Source: Saccharibacillus brassicae (lineage in GTDB: Bacteria; Bacillota; Bacilli; Paenibacillales; Paenibacillaceae). Taken from it: 64,000 nt of DNA. The notes under the pieces were generated by a model. The model saw nothing but the letters and a program-made list of their open reading frames with translations. It searched no databases and was not told the origin of the DNA. This document shows positions 36,866 through 45,654 of this stretch, piece by piece. Both the position numbers and the translations under genes were made by a program. Numbering within the stretch: position 1 is the stretch's first letter; each line of letters begins with the position of its first letter. The stretch spans positions 868,001 through 932,000 of the forward strand of contig NZ_CP041217.1 in the NCBI RefSeq assembly GCF_006542275.1. Reading direction: 5' to 3'.

Positions 36866-38461
36866 TCATCGGGCATCGTCCGCGCGGCCGAGCGTTCGCC
36901 GGAGTTCGTTCATGATGCGCTGCCGGCCAAGCGGCGTCCAGCTCATCGCGAACCAGTTCGGAATATCGTACACGTTGCCCTGCTTGACCGCTTCCGCCGC
37001 CGACCAGGCCGACGTCCCGGTCAGCTCCCGGTAGCGGTCCGCGCTGCCGGCCAGCACGTGATGCTGATGGATAAACAGATGTTCCGCTTCCAGCACGGGC
37101 AGCGCTTCGGGCGGCATCTCCAGACGCCAGACTTCGCGCGGAGTCTGCGTGCACGGCTTCAGCGCCAGCTCGCCGTATACCAATTCGTTCAGCGGATGGT
37201 TCGCCCGCCCCTGAATACCGACGGTGCGATGATTGACCTGCAGCATCGTCAGGCGCTCCGAGCCCAGCGCGCGGCGCAGTTCCCGGCCCGTAATCTCCGC
37301 CTGTATGTACAACCGGGTCAGCATTTCCGAAGCTTCCCGTTCCCGGCCTACCAATTCGGCGATCTGCTCGAAATTGCGCTTCCAGTCCCAGACCGAGAAA
37401 TCGAGGAAGACCGGCGCGGCCGTACGCTTGAATTCTTCCTCGAACTCGGCATGGTACTCGTCCGCGACGATCAGGTCCGGCTTGGCTTCGCGCAGCCGCT
37501 TGAGCTGGTCCGCAAGCCGCCCGGCGTATTCGTCGTCGCTTTGTCCGGGATAGCGGAACAGGTCGACCGTGCATACGGGCTCGATCTCGATCGACGTCAG
37601 ATGATCGTGCAGGCTGAGCGACGAAGCGACCGCGACCTTGAGCGTGCCGCGCTTCATGTAGAGCGACGGCGATACGCCGACCCGCCGCTGGAACATGCGG
37701 CTGAAATAAAATTCGCTGCGGAACCCGACCTCCGCCGCGACTTCCTTGACCCGGGCGTCTTTGCCGTTCAGCATCCGCTTGCCGTGTTCCATACGGACCC
37801 GGTTCAAATATTCGATCGGCGTCGTCCCTGTCTCGTGCCGGAACAACCGCGAGAACGCCGGGCCGGACATCTCGCCCGCGGTCTCGGCCAGCTGCTCGAT
37901 GCTCAGCTTCTGCTTATAATGCAGATTCATATAAGCAAGGCTGCGCTGAACCCGCTCGTCGACGGCGGCCGCCGGAGGATCGCTGCGCATCAGTTCATGC
38001 AGCAGCTGCTCCAGTTGAAGCCGGCCGGAAAAAGAATGCCGCGCCGCTTCCCGCCGGCCCGACTCGTGCAGCCGCTCGAACGCCTGCAGCATGGACTGCG
38101 GCCGGTGCACGGGCAGCAGTCCGGGCGACAGCGGACCGAGCAGCATCGGCAGCAGCTCTCCCTCGCACCGGCCGCTTGACCGGGACAGCCGCATCGGCTC
38201 GAAGCGGACGACGTAATAATCGAAGCTGCCGCTTCCTTCGGGAATGTCCAACACCATGCCGGGCACGAGCAGATACAGCTGGAACGGCTTGATTTTGTGC
38301 AGAACGCCGTCCAGCAGGATGACGCCTTCTCCTTCAATGACGAAGCCGAGCAAATAAGCGGAAATGCGTATTTGCCCGGACCGTCCCGATCTGGGCAGCT
38401 TGCGCTTGCTGGCCCACGACAACAGGTACATGCGCTGCGCTTCGTTCAACTGGGATGTCAT
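36866..38461 (-). CDS. AraC-family regulator with siderophore-binding domain (Btr/YbbB-like)
   Basis: A 531-residue two-part regulator. The N-terminal part (about 1-285) is an AraC protein: a cupin-like segment, then two helix-turn-helix units (SIEQLAETAGEMSGPAFSRLF and VKEVAAEVGFRSEFYFSRMF). The C-terminal part (about 290-531) is a FecB/FhuD-like periplasmic-binding fold without a signal peptide (RLREAKPDLIVADEY, AGSADRYRELTGTSAWSAAEAVKQGNVY in part). This is the architecture of B. subtilis Btr, which senses iron-siderophore in the cytoplasm and activates the uptake operon. It is the last gene after two permeases in the same direction. Confidence 0.92.
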   Translation of the reverse strand: MTSQLNEAQRMYLLSWASKRKLPRSGRSGQIRISAYLLGFVIEGEGVILLDGVLHKIKPFQLYLLVPGMVLDIPEGSGSFDYYVVRFEPMRLSRSSGRCEGELLPMLLGPLSPGLLPVHRPQSMLQAFERLHESGRREAARHSFSGRLQLEQLLHELMRSDPPAAAVDERVQRSLAYMNLHYKQKLSIEQLAETAGEMSGPAFSRLFRHETGTTPIEYLNRVRMEHGKRMLNGKDARVKEVAAEVGFRSEFYFSRMFQRRVGVSPSLYMKRGTLKVAVASSLSLHDHLTSIEIEPVCTVDLFRYPGQSDDEYAGRLADQLKRLREAKPDLIVADEYHAEFEEEFKRTAAPVFLDFSVWDWKRNFEQIAELVGREREASEMLTRLYIQAEITGRELRRALGSERLTMLQVNHRTVGIQGRANHPLNELVYGELALKPCTQTPREVWRLEMPPEALPVLEAEHLFIHQHHVLAGSADRYRELTGTSAWSAAEAVKQGNVYDIPNWFAMSWTPLGRQRIMNELRRTLGRADDAR

Positions 38462-38503
38462 GCGTCGGGCAACCGCCTCTCATTGGCTTGCTGTTTATGT
38501 TCA

Positions 38504-39508
38504 TTATAGCGATCTGCGGCCAACCAGCAAATACAGCATGTAAGGCGCGCCGACCAGGGCGGTGATCAATCCGGCGGGAATTTCGTGCGGGGCGAACAGC
38601 TGCCTGCCGATCAGGTCGGCCGACATGACGATCAACCCGCCGAGCAGCGCCGCGGCGGGCAGGCGAACGAAGCTTCGCACGCCGACCAGACTTCGGGCCA
38701 TATGGGGCGCCATCAGGCCGACAAAACCGATCGTGCCTACCATCGATACGGCCGAACCGGCCAACCCCGTGCTGATCAGCAGGAAGGCGATCCGCATCGG
38801 CTCCAGCCGGACGCCAAGCCCCGCCGTCGATTCGGTATCGAGCAGGAAAGCATCGAGCGCGACCGATTTGCTCAGCAGCAGCGCGAACAGCAGAAGCAGC
38901 CACGGCAGCAGCGGCCAGAAATGTTCCCACGTTCGGCCGTACAGGCTGCCGGCCATCCAGATCGACGCCTGGGACACGCGGAAAATTTGGCCGGCTGTCA
39001 GCAGATACGTGATCAGCGCTCCGGCGATCGCCGAAATGCCGACGCCGATCAGCAGGATGCGCGTGGTGGGATCGCCGCCCCTGCCGCGGACGGACAAGCC
39101 GTACACGAGGCCGACGGCGAGCAGCGCTCCGCCGAAAGCGACCCAGGGCATCGCCCGCAGCGGTACGGACGGAACGAGCACCAGAGCGGTGACGACCGCG
39201 GCGGCGGCTCCCGCATTCAGGCCGATCACGCCGGGCGAAGCCAGCGGATTGCGCGTGACGACCTGCAGCACGGCGCCGGCCAGCGCCAGACCGCAGCCGG
39301 CCAGAAATCCGGTCAGCACGCGCGGCAGCCGGAGTTCGAAGATCGTGAACCGGTATTCCGGATCGCCGAAGCCGGTCAGGCTGCGCAGCACTTCGAGCGG
39401 CGGCACGGAACGTTCGCCGAGCATGACGCTCATTACCAGTACGGCCAGGTTCAGTCCGATCAGCACGATCCCTACGGCCGCGGTACGCTTGCGCGTCTGA
39501 GGCCTCAT
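38504..39508 (-). CDS. FecCD-type iron-siderophore ABC permease, second subunit
   Basis: A 334-residue FecCD permease with about nine or ten transmembrane helices. RLPRVLTGFLAGCGLALAGAVLQ near residue 60, NPLASPGVIGLNAGA and the C-terminal GFVGLMAPHMARSLVG with EIPAGLITALVGAPY are characteristic. It starts inside the stop of the previous permease (ATGA overlap) with GGAG 8 nt upstream. With its partner it would form the heterodimeric channel; no ATPase gene is in the cluster. Confidence 0.94.
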   Translation of the reverse strand: MRPQTRKRTAAVGIVLIGLNLAVLVMSVMLGERSVPPLEVLRSLTGFGDPEYRFTIFELRLPRVLTGFLAGCGLALAGAVLQVVTRNPLASPGVIGLNAGAAAAVVTALVLVPSVPLRAMPWVAFGGALLAVGLVYGLSVRGRGGDPTTRILLIGVGISAIAGALITYLLTAGQIFRVSQASIWMAGSLYGRTWEHFWPLLPWLLLLFALLLSKSVALDAFLLDTESTAGLGVRLEPMRIAFLLISTGLAGSAVSMVGTIGFVGLMAPHMARSLVGVRSFVRLPAAALLGGLIVMSADLIGRQLFAPHEIPAGLITALVGAPYMLYLLVGRRSL

Positions 39509-40497
39509 AGCGATTTCTCCTTGCGCCCGGCCAGATAGATCAGGAACGGCGCCCCGAAAAAGGCCGTGACCACGCCGACCGGAATCTCCCGGTCCGGCAG
39601 CACGAACCGGGCCGCGATATCGGCCGAGAGCAGCAGCAGCGCCCCGAGCGCCGCGGCGCACGGAATGACCCAGCGGTAATCGCCGCCGGTCAGGCTTCGC
39701 GCCATATGCGGCACGGCCAGGCCGACGAATCCGATCGGTCCGGCGATCGCCACGGCGCCGCCGGCCAGCAGCACGACCGCCGCGATAGCGGCGATCCGAA
39801 TCGCGCCTATGCGCTGGCCCAGATTGCGGGCCACTTCTTCGCCGAGCTTGAACACGTTCAGCGGATGGCTCAAGACGAGCGCGATCAGCAGACCGACAAG
39901 CAGGTAAGGCAGCACCTGCAGCAGCAGTGCCATATCCCGGCCCGTCAACGAACCGGCCAGCCAGAATCGCATCGTGTCCAGCGACTGTTCGTTCAGGATC
40001 AAAATGCCCTGCGTCAGCGAAGCGAACAGCAGGTTCAGCATCGATCCCGCCAACACCAGCTTGACCGGGGACAGGGATGGTCTCGCCGCGCCGAGACCCA
40101 AGACGAGCAGGCCCGCAAACGCCGCGCCGAGCAGCGAAGAAGCGGCGAACAGCCGCAGCGAAGAAGTGCCGAGCCAGAACGAAGCCAGCACGGCGGTCAG
40201 CGCCGCGCCGTAATTGATGCCAAACAGCTCCGGCCCGGCCAGCGCGTTGCGGCTGATCGCCTGCATCAAGCAGCCGGCCACGGCAAGCGCGCTGCCCACG
40301 ATCACGGCGATCACGGCTCTCGGCAGCCGGACCGTCCGGATAATAAGCTGCTCGCGCGAACCGTCGAACGCGCCGAACGCGTCCAGCACCGAGCGCAGCG
40401 GAACCGGCACGATGCCAAGCGTGAGGCTGCCGGCGAACGCCAGCGCCGTGAGCGCCGCGAGCAGCGCCAGCAGGCTCCATCCCCTACTTTTTGTCAT
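39505..40497 (-). CDS. FecCD-type iron-siderophore ABC permease, first subunit
   Basis: A 330-residue FecCD permease with the same family landmarks: RLPRAVIAVIVGSALAVAGCLMQ, NALAGPELFGINYGAA, GPIGFVGLAVPHMARSLTG and EIPVGVVTAFFGAPFLIYL. The ATG at 40497 has AAGGAG 9 nt upstream and is preferred over a start nine codons earlier. It is separated from the binding-protein gene by 151 nt containing a terminator-like hairpin. Confidence 0.94.
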   Translation of the reverse strand: MTKSRGWSLLALLAALTALAFAGSLTLGIVPVPLRSVLDAFGAFDGSREQLIIRTVRLPRAVIAVIVGSALAVAGCLMQAISRNALAGPELFGINYGAALTAVLASFWLGTSSLRLFAASSLLGAAFAGLLVLGLGAARPSLSPVKLVLAGSMLNLLFASLTQGILILNEQSLDTMRFWLAGSLTGRDMALLLQVLPYLLVGLLIALVLSHPLNVFKLGEEVARNLGQRIGAIRIAAIAAVVLLAGGAVAIAGPIGFVGLAVPHMARSLTGGDYRWVIPCAAALGALLLLSADIAARFVLPDREIPVGVVTAFFGAPFLIYLAGRKEKSL

Positions 40498-40528
40498 GGT
40501 GGTCTCTCCTTCCAATCCGATCATGCAG

Positions 40529-40560
40529 AAAAATTGGATCGTCGCGGGGACGACCCAATT
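40529..40560 (-). terminator. Terminator or attenuator between binding-protein and permease genes
   Basis: On the minus strand an 11-bp stem (one G-T wobble, 40560-40550 with 40542-40532) with a 7-nt loop is followed by TTTTT. Partial read-through would give more binding protein than permease. A second hairpin (CCGCCT/AGGCGG, about 40588) precedes it. Confidence 0.72.
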
Positions 40561-40648
40561 CGCGGGCAGACTTATAGCTTTGGCCCCCGCCTGGCAAGGC
40601 GGGCCGACGGAGAAATCGATCTGCGGCCAGTAGGCCGCGGACGATGCC

Positions 40649-41641
40649 TTACGAAGGATGAACGACGTGCGTATCCAGGTCGTCCAGCACTTTGTTCGCC
40701 GCCTGAATGCCGAGTCCGCTCAGCCAGTATTCCCAGTTCACCGGATAGACGCGTTTGTCCTGCACCGCTTTGAGCGTTGCGAACAGTGCGCTCTGCTCCA
40801 GCTTCGCGAAAGCGTCCGGTTCCCGGTCGAACCACAAGATGACGTCTCCGTCGAGATCGGCGATCTGCTCTTCCGTCACGTCTTTGGAAAATTCGGCGGC
40901 CTGCTGCGCCGCCGGACGGACGACGCCGGCATCCCGCATAATCGTGCCTGCGAACGTCTCGGTCAAATAGATCTGGATTTTGTCTTCGCGCGGACGGATC
41001 AGCGACACTTCCGTAGGCTGCTGCGCCGCCAGGGCTTCGCCCATCTTCGCGGCACGCTGCTCATAGGCGCTCAGCAGTTCGGCGCCTTCCTTGCTTTTGT
41101 TGACGGCATCCGCGTGCAGCTGCAGGTTTTCTTTCCACGTGACGCCCAGCGTCTCCACGAACACGGTCGGCGCGATCTGCGCCAACTGCGCGTGGATCGC
41201 GTCATGCGTATCTTTGTTGCCGATGATGAGATCCGGCTTCAACGCGTCGATCGCTTCCAGATTCGGTTCGTTGACCGAACCGATATTCTCGATCCCGTCC
41301 GTGCCGGGCAGGTAAGCCGGATACGGATCGCCGGCCGCCAAAATGGACGGTGCCCCGACCGGCTTCACGCCCATTTGCAGCAAATTGTCCAGCGCGCCGA
41401 TGTCCAGCACGACGATTCTTGCCGGATTCGCCGGCACTTCCACTTCGCCGTAGGCATCCTTGACCTTGCGCGTATCGGCGGTCTCGGCCGCCGCCTGCTG
41501 CGGCTTCGCTTCGGCGGCCGGATCGGCCGCGCCGGCCCCCGGATTGCCGCATCCGGCAAGAAGCAGGACCAAAGCGGCCAACAGCACCGCATTCATCCAG
41601 AAAAACGTTCCTTTTTTCTGTCTTTTGCTTTGAATAGACAT
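40649..41641 (-). CDS. Iron-siderophore ABC transporter substrate-binding lipoprotein
   Basis: A 330-residue class III (FecB/FhuD/SirA-like) binding protein. The signal peptide ends in the lipobox LLLAGCG (Cys about residue 32), followed by an Ala/Pro-rich linker. The two lobes are seen in NPARIVVLDIGALDNLLQMGV and LEAIDALKPDLIIG, and later in LIRPREDKIQIYLTETFAG and DGDVILWFDREPDAFAKL. The ATG at 41641 has AGAGGGGG upstream. A Fur-box palindrome lies 33 nt before the gene. Confidence 0.94.
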   Translation of the reverse strand: MSIQSKRQKKGTFFWMNAVLLAALVLLLAGCGNPGAGAADPAAEAKPQQAAAETADTRKVKDAYGEVEVPANPARIVVLDIGALDNLLQMGVKPVGAPSILAAGDPYPAYLPGTDGIENIGSVNEPNLEAIDALKPDLIIGNKDTHDAIHAQLAQIAPTVFVETLGVTWKENLQLHADAVNKSKEGAELLSAYEQRAAKMGEALAAQQPTEVSLIRPREDKIQIYLTETFAGTIMRDAGVVRPAAQQAAEFSKDVTEEQIADLDGDVILWFDREPDAFAKLEQSALFATLKAVQDKRVYPVNWEYWLSGLGIQAANKVLDDLDTHVVHPS

Positions 41642-41672
41642 AGCGCCCCCTCTTTCCTCGGTAAACTTCAAC

Positions 41673-41693
41673 TAATAATGATTCTCATTATTA
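41673..41693 (-). promoter_or_regulatory. Fur box of the siderophore-uptake operon
   Basis: TAATAATGA-TTC-TCATTATTA is a perfect 9-bp inverted repeat with a 3-nt centre, agreeing with 15 of 19 positions of the classic Fur site. It lies between the last synthetase gene and the binding-protein gene, suggesting an iron-repressed internal promoter. Confidence 0.8.
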
Positions 41694-41760
41694 ATAAAAA
41701 GATACCCGATCATGCTTGCTTAGTCCATGCAATAATAATTCGATCTCATATACTTTTTGA

Positions 41761-43749
41761 TTACGTACGCGTAGGTACAGCCGTTTTGGCGCGGCTTTCG
41801 CGGCTGGCTTCGGCCAGCGGATTGGGCACCTGGTGCATATGGAGTTCGTCGTCGGCGTACATTCTGCGCTTCGTCAGCTGTTCCACGCCGATCGTGGCCG
41901 CAAACGGCGACAGCAGCTCGTACCGCTCCCGGTGCTCGGGGAAACGGCGCTGGTACGAGGCGATAACGGCGCGCACTTCGGTCCAGAACCAAGTCTCCGA
42001 CAGACCGTAATGTTTGTGCATAAACAGCGCCAGTTCCCCGAGATTGATAAAGAAAAAAGCATCGTGCACGAAGTCCCGCACCTCCGCCGGATCGTCCGCG
42101 ACCAAAAAGGAATTGCGGTTCACCCGGCGGTGGTATGCCGGCACGTCCGCAAAGGCGGGACAGCGTTCCGGCTGCGCCAGCAGTTCGGGCTTGAAGCGGA
42201 TACCGTCGTGAAAATCTTTGAGCGCGATCCGCACGGGCCAGCCTTCTTCATGAATAAGCAGCATATTTTGCGCATGCGATTCGAAAGCGATCCCGTGGGC
42301 GAACAGCCAGTGAATGATCGGCAGCACCGATACGTTCAGCAGCTGTTCCAACCAGTTCGCCGCCCCGTGCCGCCGGACCCAGGCGTCGATAAACGGCCGC
42401 CCTGCGGCATCTACGCAGCAGAGTCCGTTGAACGGCATGGACGCTTCGCCGCCCTGCAGCCGCGGCTGCACGCTCTCGCGCCAGATGCACGACAGGACGC
42501 CGTAGCCGTCCGCTCTCTGTTCATCGGACAGATGGCCGTTGTCGTACGCCGCGCCGGCGATCTCGCCCAGCAGGACGAGGCGCAGCTCGTCGCGAAGATA
42601 GGCGTCGCGGCTGGCGAGGCCCTGCAGCCAGTCCGTAATAAGCGGGGCATTTTGCGCCGTATGCGGCGCAATGACCCGGCTCGTGGACGTATTGACGATG
42701 CTGAGCGACAGCTTCAGCGAATACGCCTCCGGCCGCGAACGGTTGGCCAGCGTGCGGATCGACTGCTGCGCCGTATAGACATCGTCCGTTTCGCCTAGCA
42801 GAATCACGCTGCCCTGCCGGATCTCGTCCGCCAACGCCGAAGAGATCACGCTGCGCCACTGCCAGGGATGGACCGGCACGATCCCGTAATCGCGTTCGTC
42901 CGCGCCGGCCTGCCGCAGCTTGCGCCGGAATCCGGCATAGACCGCTGCGCCCGACTGATCCGCGATCCAGCCTTCTTCTCCGCCGGAGCCGGAGAGCGAG
43001 GCCGAGAAGCCGAACCGCAGCCGCTCCCGGCGCACGGCGAGCCAGATCGGCCGAATACTCTCGCCGAATTCCGGGCCGTACGCCAGCTGGTCTTCCACCC
43101 GGAACCCGATCCGCGATTTGTAGCTCGGATGATACGGATGCCCGTCGATCAGCCGCTGCTCCCAATCTTCGTCCGACGGCGCGGCGGACAGCCCTTGCCG
43201 GAAGCGGACCGCGTTCCAATGCCGGGCCAGCGTATCGTTGAGCAGCGTCTGTTCCAGTTCCCGGATAAAAGACAGCCGTTTCGCCGGGTCGGGCGTGCCG
43301 GACAACGTAATCTCCAGCAGAAACAAAGCGATCGACCGGGCTTCTTCCGCCGCGGGCCGGGCTTCCTCCGCCAATTCGGCAGCCGATTCGTCCGCCGCCT
43401 GCGCGGCTGCCGCTCCGGCGTCCGACACGGCTGTCGGCCTGCGCTCCGCGCTGCCGGACGGCCGGGGGCCTTCGCGCTGCACCGGTTCGTCCGTCAAGCG
43501 CAGCCGGCCGAACGTCAGATGCGCTCGGCCGGTGCAGCGATAAGCGACCGGCCGGCCTTCGGCGTCGCGTCCCGCCAGCGTCCATACCGTCAATCCATCC
43601 GGCCCGGCCGTTTCCGACGCTTCGACGATCCCTTCATACAGCAGCGATTCGACGAGCTGCTTGAATATGCGTCTGCGCGCGGCGGCATCATGCGGCGACG
43701 ATAACGCTTCGGCATACCGATCGCGCTCCCGATTTTCCTTTTTCTTCAT
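41761..43749 (-). CDS. NIS siderophore synthetase (IucA/IucC family, SbnC/SbnF-like)
   Basis: A 662-residue NRPS-independent siderophore synthetase that would couple a citrate- or ketoglutarate-derived carboxylate to an amine with ATP. Family landmarks are GHPYHPSYKSRIGF, VPVHPWQW, SIRTLANRSRPEAYSLKLSLSI (in part), SHAQNMLLIHEEGWPVRIALKDFHDG and a C-terminal FhuF-like region. A low-complexity Ala/Glu/Pro-rich insert (about residues 92-142) accounts for its extra length. It overlaps the upstream synthetase gene by ATGA. Whether it corresponds to SbnC or SbnF cannot be decided by eye. Confidence 0.92.
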   Translation of the reverse strand: MKKKENRERDRYAEALSSPHDAAARRRIFKQLVESLLYEGIVEASETAGPDGLTVWTLAGRDAEGRPVAYRCTGRAHLTFGRLRLTDEPVQREGPRPSGSAERRPTAVSDAGAAAAQAADESAAELAEEARPAAEEARSIALFLLEITLSGTPDPAKRLSFIRELEQTLLNDTLARHWNAVRFRQGLSAAPSDEDWEQRLIDGHPYHPSYKSRIGFRVEDQLAYGPEFGESIRPIWLAVRRERLRFGFSASLSGSGGEEGWIADQSGAAVYAGFRRKLRQAGADERDYGIVPVHPWQWRSVISSALADEIRQGSVILLGETDDVYTAQQSIRTLANRSRPEAYSLKLSLSIVNTSTSRVIAPHTAQNAPLITDWLQGLASRDAYLRDELRLVLLGEIAGAAYDNGHLSDEQRADGYGVLSCIWRESVQPRLQGGEASMPFNGLCCVDAAGRPFIDAWVRRHGAANWLEQLLNVSVLPIIHWLFAHGIAFESHAQNMLLIHEEGWPVRIALKDFHDGIRFKPELLAQPERCPAFADVPAYHRRVNRNSFLVADDPAEVRDFVHDAFFFINLGELALFMHKHYGLSETWFWTEVRAVIASYQRRFPEHRERYELLSPFAATIGVEQLTKRRMYADDELHMHQVPNPLAEASRESRAKTAVPTRT

Positions 43750-45596
43750 CCAAGTCCCGCTCCTTCCGCCCGTGGCGCTTGATCCGGCCGTGCCGGCCTG
43801 TGTGTATGCAGCGGATTGGCCGCGCGGTGCACGCAGTCGCCCGGCCCTTCGTGCAGGCGTCTTCGGGTCAACTGCTCCACTTCGATATCGGCCGAAAAAA
43901 CGTCAAACTGCGCATACCGCTCGCTCCGTTCCGGGAAGCGCGCCTGATAGTCCAGCACGGCTTCCGCCACCAGTCTCCACCAATCCGTTTCGCTCAAGCC
44001 GTACTGTTTTTCTACAAAAAACGCCAGTTCCGTCAAATGGATAAACAGCAGCGCATCCAGCATAAAATCTTTCACTTCGTCCGGACGTTCTTTTTCCAGA
44101 AACGAATTGCGGTTCACCCCGTGGTGATTGGCCGGCGGATAATCGACGCCCGGATAACCGAACGGATGCGGCAAAGACGGACAGTACCGTACGCCGTCGT
44201 GAAAATCTTTGAGCGCGATCCGGGTCGGCCACCCGTGCTCGACGATCACAATCATGTTCTGCGCATGCGATTCCAGACCCGCCCCGTAAGCATAGAGCAG
44301 ATGCAGCAGCGGAGCCGTCGCCACGGCAATCAGCTGCCGGCACCAATTCTCCGCTCCGTGCTGCCGAATCCACGGATCGATCGTCGGCTCGCCCGAACGT
44401 TCCAGCCGGGTCAGCATATTGAACGGAAACGCCGCTTCGTCGTCCGTCAGATGCGGATGCAGGCTTTCGCGCCAGATCGCGCCCAGCGAACCGTACACGC
44501 TTTGCTCCAGCAGGTCCGGCAGCTTCTGGTGGTCGTAAGAGATGCCGACGATTTCCCGCAGCACGATCAGCCGAAGTTCCGTATGCAGAAAAGGATCTTC
44601 CTCCGCCATCCGGCCAATCCAGTCGGAGACGCGGGCCGCGTTCAGAATCGTATGCTGCGCCAAAATGCGGCCCGAAGACGTATTCACGATATTCATCGGC
44701 AGCTTGACGTAAGGTTGGTCCGGCCGATCGAGATTGGTCAGCGTGCGGATCGACTGCTGGGGACGGTACCTGTCTCCGGCCCGGCCGAGAAAGATCAGTT
44801 GTCCGGACGAGAGTTGATCGAGGCAGGCGGTCGAGAGAACCCGCTCCCACTGCCACGGATGCACCGGCACGCACGCATAGTCTTCCAGACTCGCCCCCGG
44901 CGCCGCTGCGCCGAACAGGCGGCCGATCCGCTGCGCTTCGGCGGTACCCAGTTGTTCCCGGACAAAAGCCGCGTAACTGCCGACCGAAGCTGACGTCGAC
45001 AGGCGCACCGCGTCATGCCGGATCGCGATCCAGACCAGCTGGAATTCCGGGCTGAATTCCGGTCCGTACGCCCGGTTGTCGGCCAGCGTAAAACCGATCC
45101 GCGATTTGTAGCACGGATGGTACGGATGACCTTCGGTCATCGCCGATTCCCAGCCGTCATAGTCCTTGTCGTACGGACCGAGCCGGCTTGCCGGTTCGGC
45201 TGCGGACTGGGCGTCTTTCCACAGCGTCTGCTGCAGCTCGTTCACGAAACGCGCCAGCAGATGCGCGGGCGCGCCGATCTGCGCGGACAATTCGTGCACG
45301 AACAGGGCGACCGATTCCGCTTCGTTCGTCCCTTCCGCGCCGATCCGCAGCACAGGCCGGTCGGACAGCCGGATACGATCGAAACTTTGTTTTCGCGCGG
45401 CCCGGAACACGTACTGCACCGCTTGCCCTTCCGCCGTTTGTCCTTCCAGTGTGTATTCCCGCTCCGCCGCGTCCGTAATAATCGGGTCCCGAATCATTTG
45501 TTCGTAGAGCAAAGACTCGATCAGCTGCCGGAATACGCGCCGCCGAACGGCGGTCATCTCCACCGATCCGGCAAGCGCCGCTGTCAAACCGTCCAT
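43746..45596 (-). CDS. NIS siderophore synthetase (IucA/IucC family, SbnC/SbnF-like)
   Basis: A 616-residue NIS synthetase paralogous to the next gene downstream; the two share an N-terminal RRRVFRQLIESLLYE-type segment. Landmarks: GHPYHPCYKSRIGFTLAD, VPVHPWQWERVL, SIRTLTNLDRPDQPYVKLPMNIVNT (in part) and SHAQNMIVIVEHGWPTRIALKDFHDG (in part). The start at 45596 has GGAGGAGG 7 nt upstream. It lies between the SbnH-like decarboxylase and the other synthetase in one transcript. Confidence 0.92.
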   Translation of the reverse strand: MDGLTAALAGSVEMTAVRRRVFRQLIESLLYEQMIRDPIITDAAEREYTLEGQTAEGQAVQYVFRAARKQSFDRIRLSDRPVLRIGAEGTNEAESVALFVHELSAQIGAPAHLLARFVNELQQTLWKDAQSAAEPASRLGPYDKDYDGWESAMTEGHPYHPCYKSRIGFTLADNRAYGPEFSPEFQLVWIAIRHDAVRLSTSASVGSYAAFVREQLGTAEAQRIGRLFGAAAPGASLEDYACVPVHPWQWERVLSTACLDQLSSGQLIFLGRAGDRYRPQQSIRTLTNLDRPDQPYVKLPMNIVNTSSGRILAQHTILNAARVSDWIGRMAEEDPFLHTELRLIVLREIVGISYDHQKLPDLLEQSVYGSLGAIWRESLHPHLTDDEAAFPFNMLTRLERSGEPTIDPWIRQHGAENWCRQLIAVATAPLLHLLYAYGAGLESHAQNMIVIVEHGWPTRIALKDFHDGVRYCPSLPHPFGYPGVDYPPANHHGVNRNSFLEKERPDEVKDFMLDALLFIHLTELAFFVEKQYGLSETDWWRLVAEAVLDYQARFPERSERYAQFDVFSADIEVEQLTRRRLHEGPGDCVHRAANPLHTHRPARPDQAPRAEGAGLG

Positions 45597-45654
45597 CGCG
45601 CACCTCCTCCAAATATAGGGACTTTCGTCCGTCGTCTTCCTCCGTCCGTCTTCT

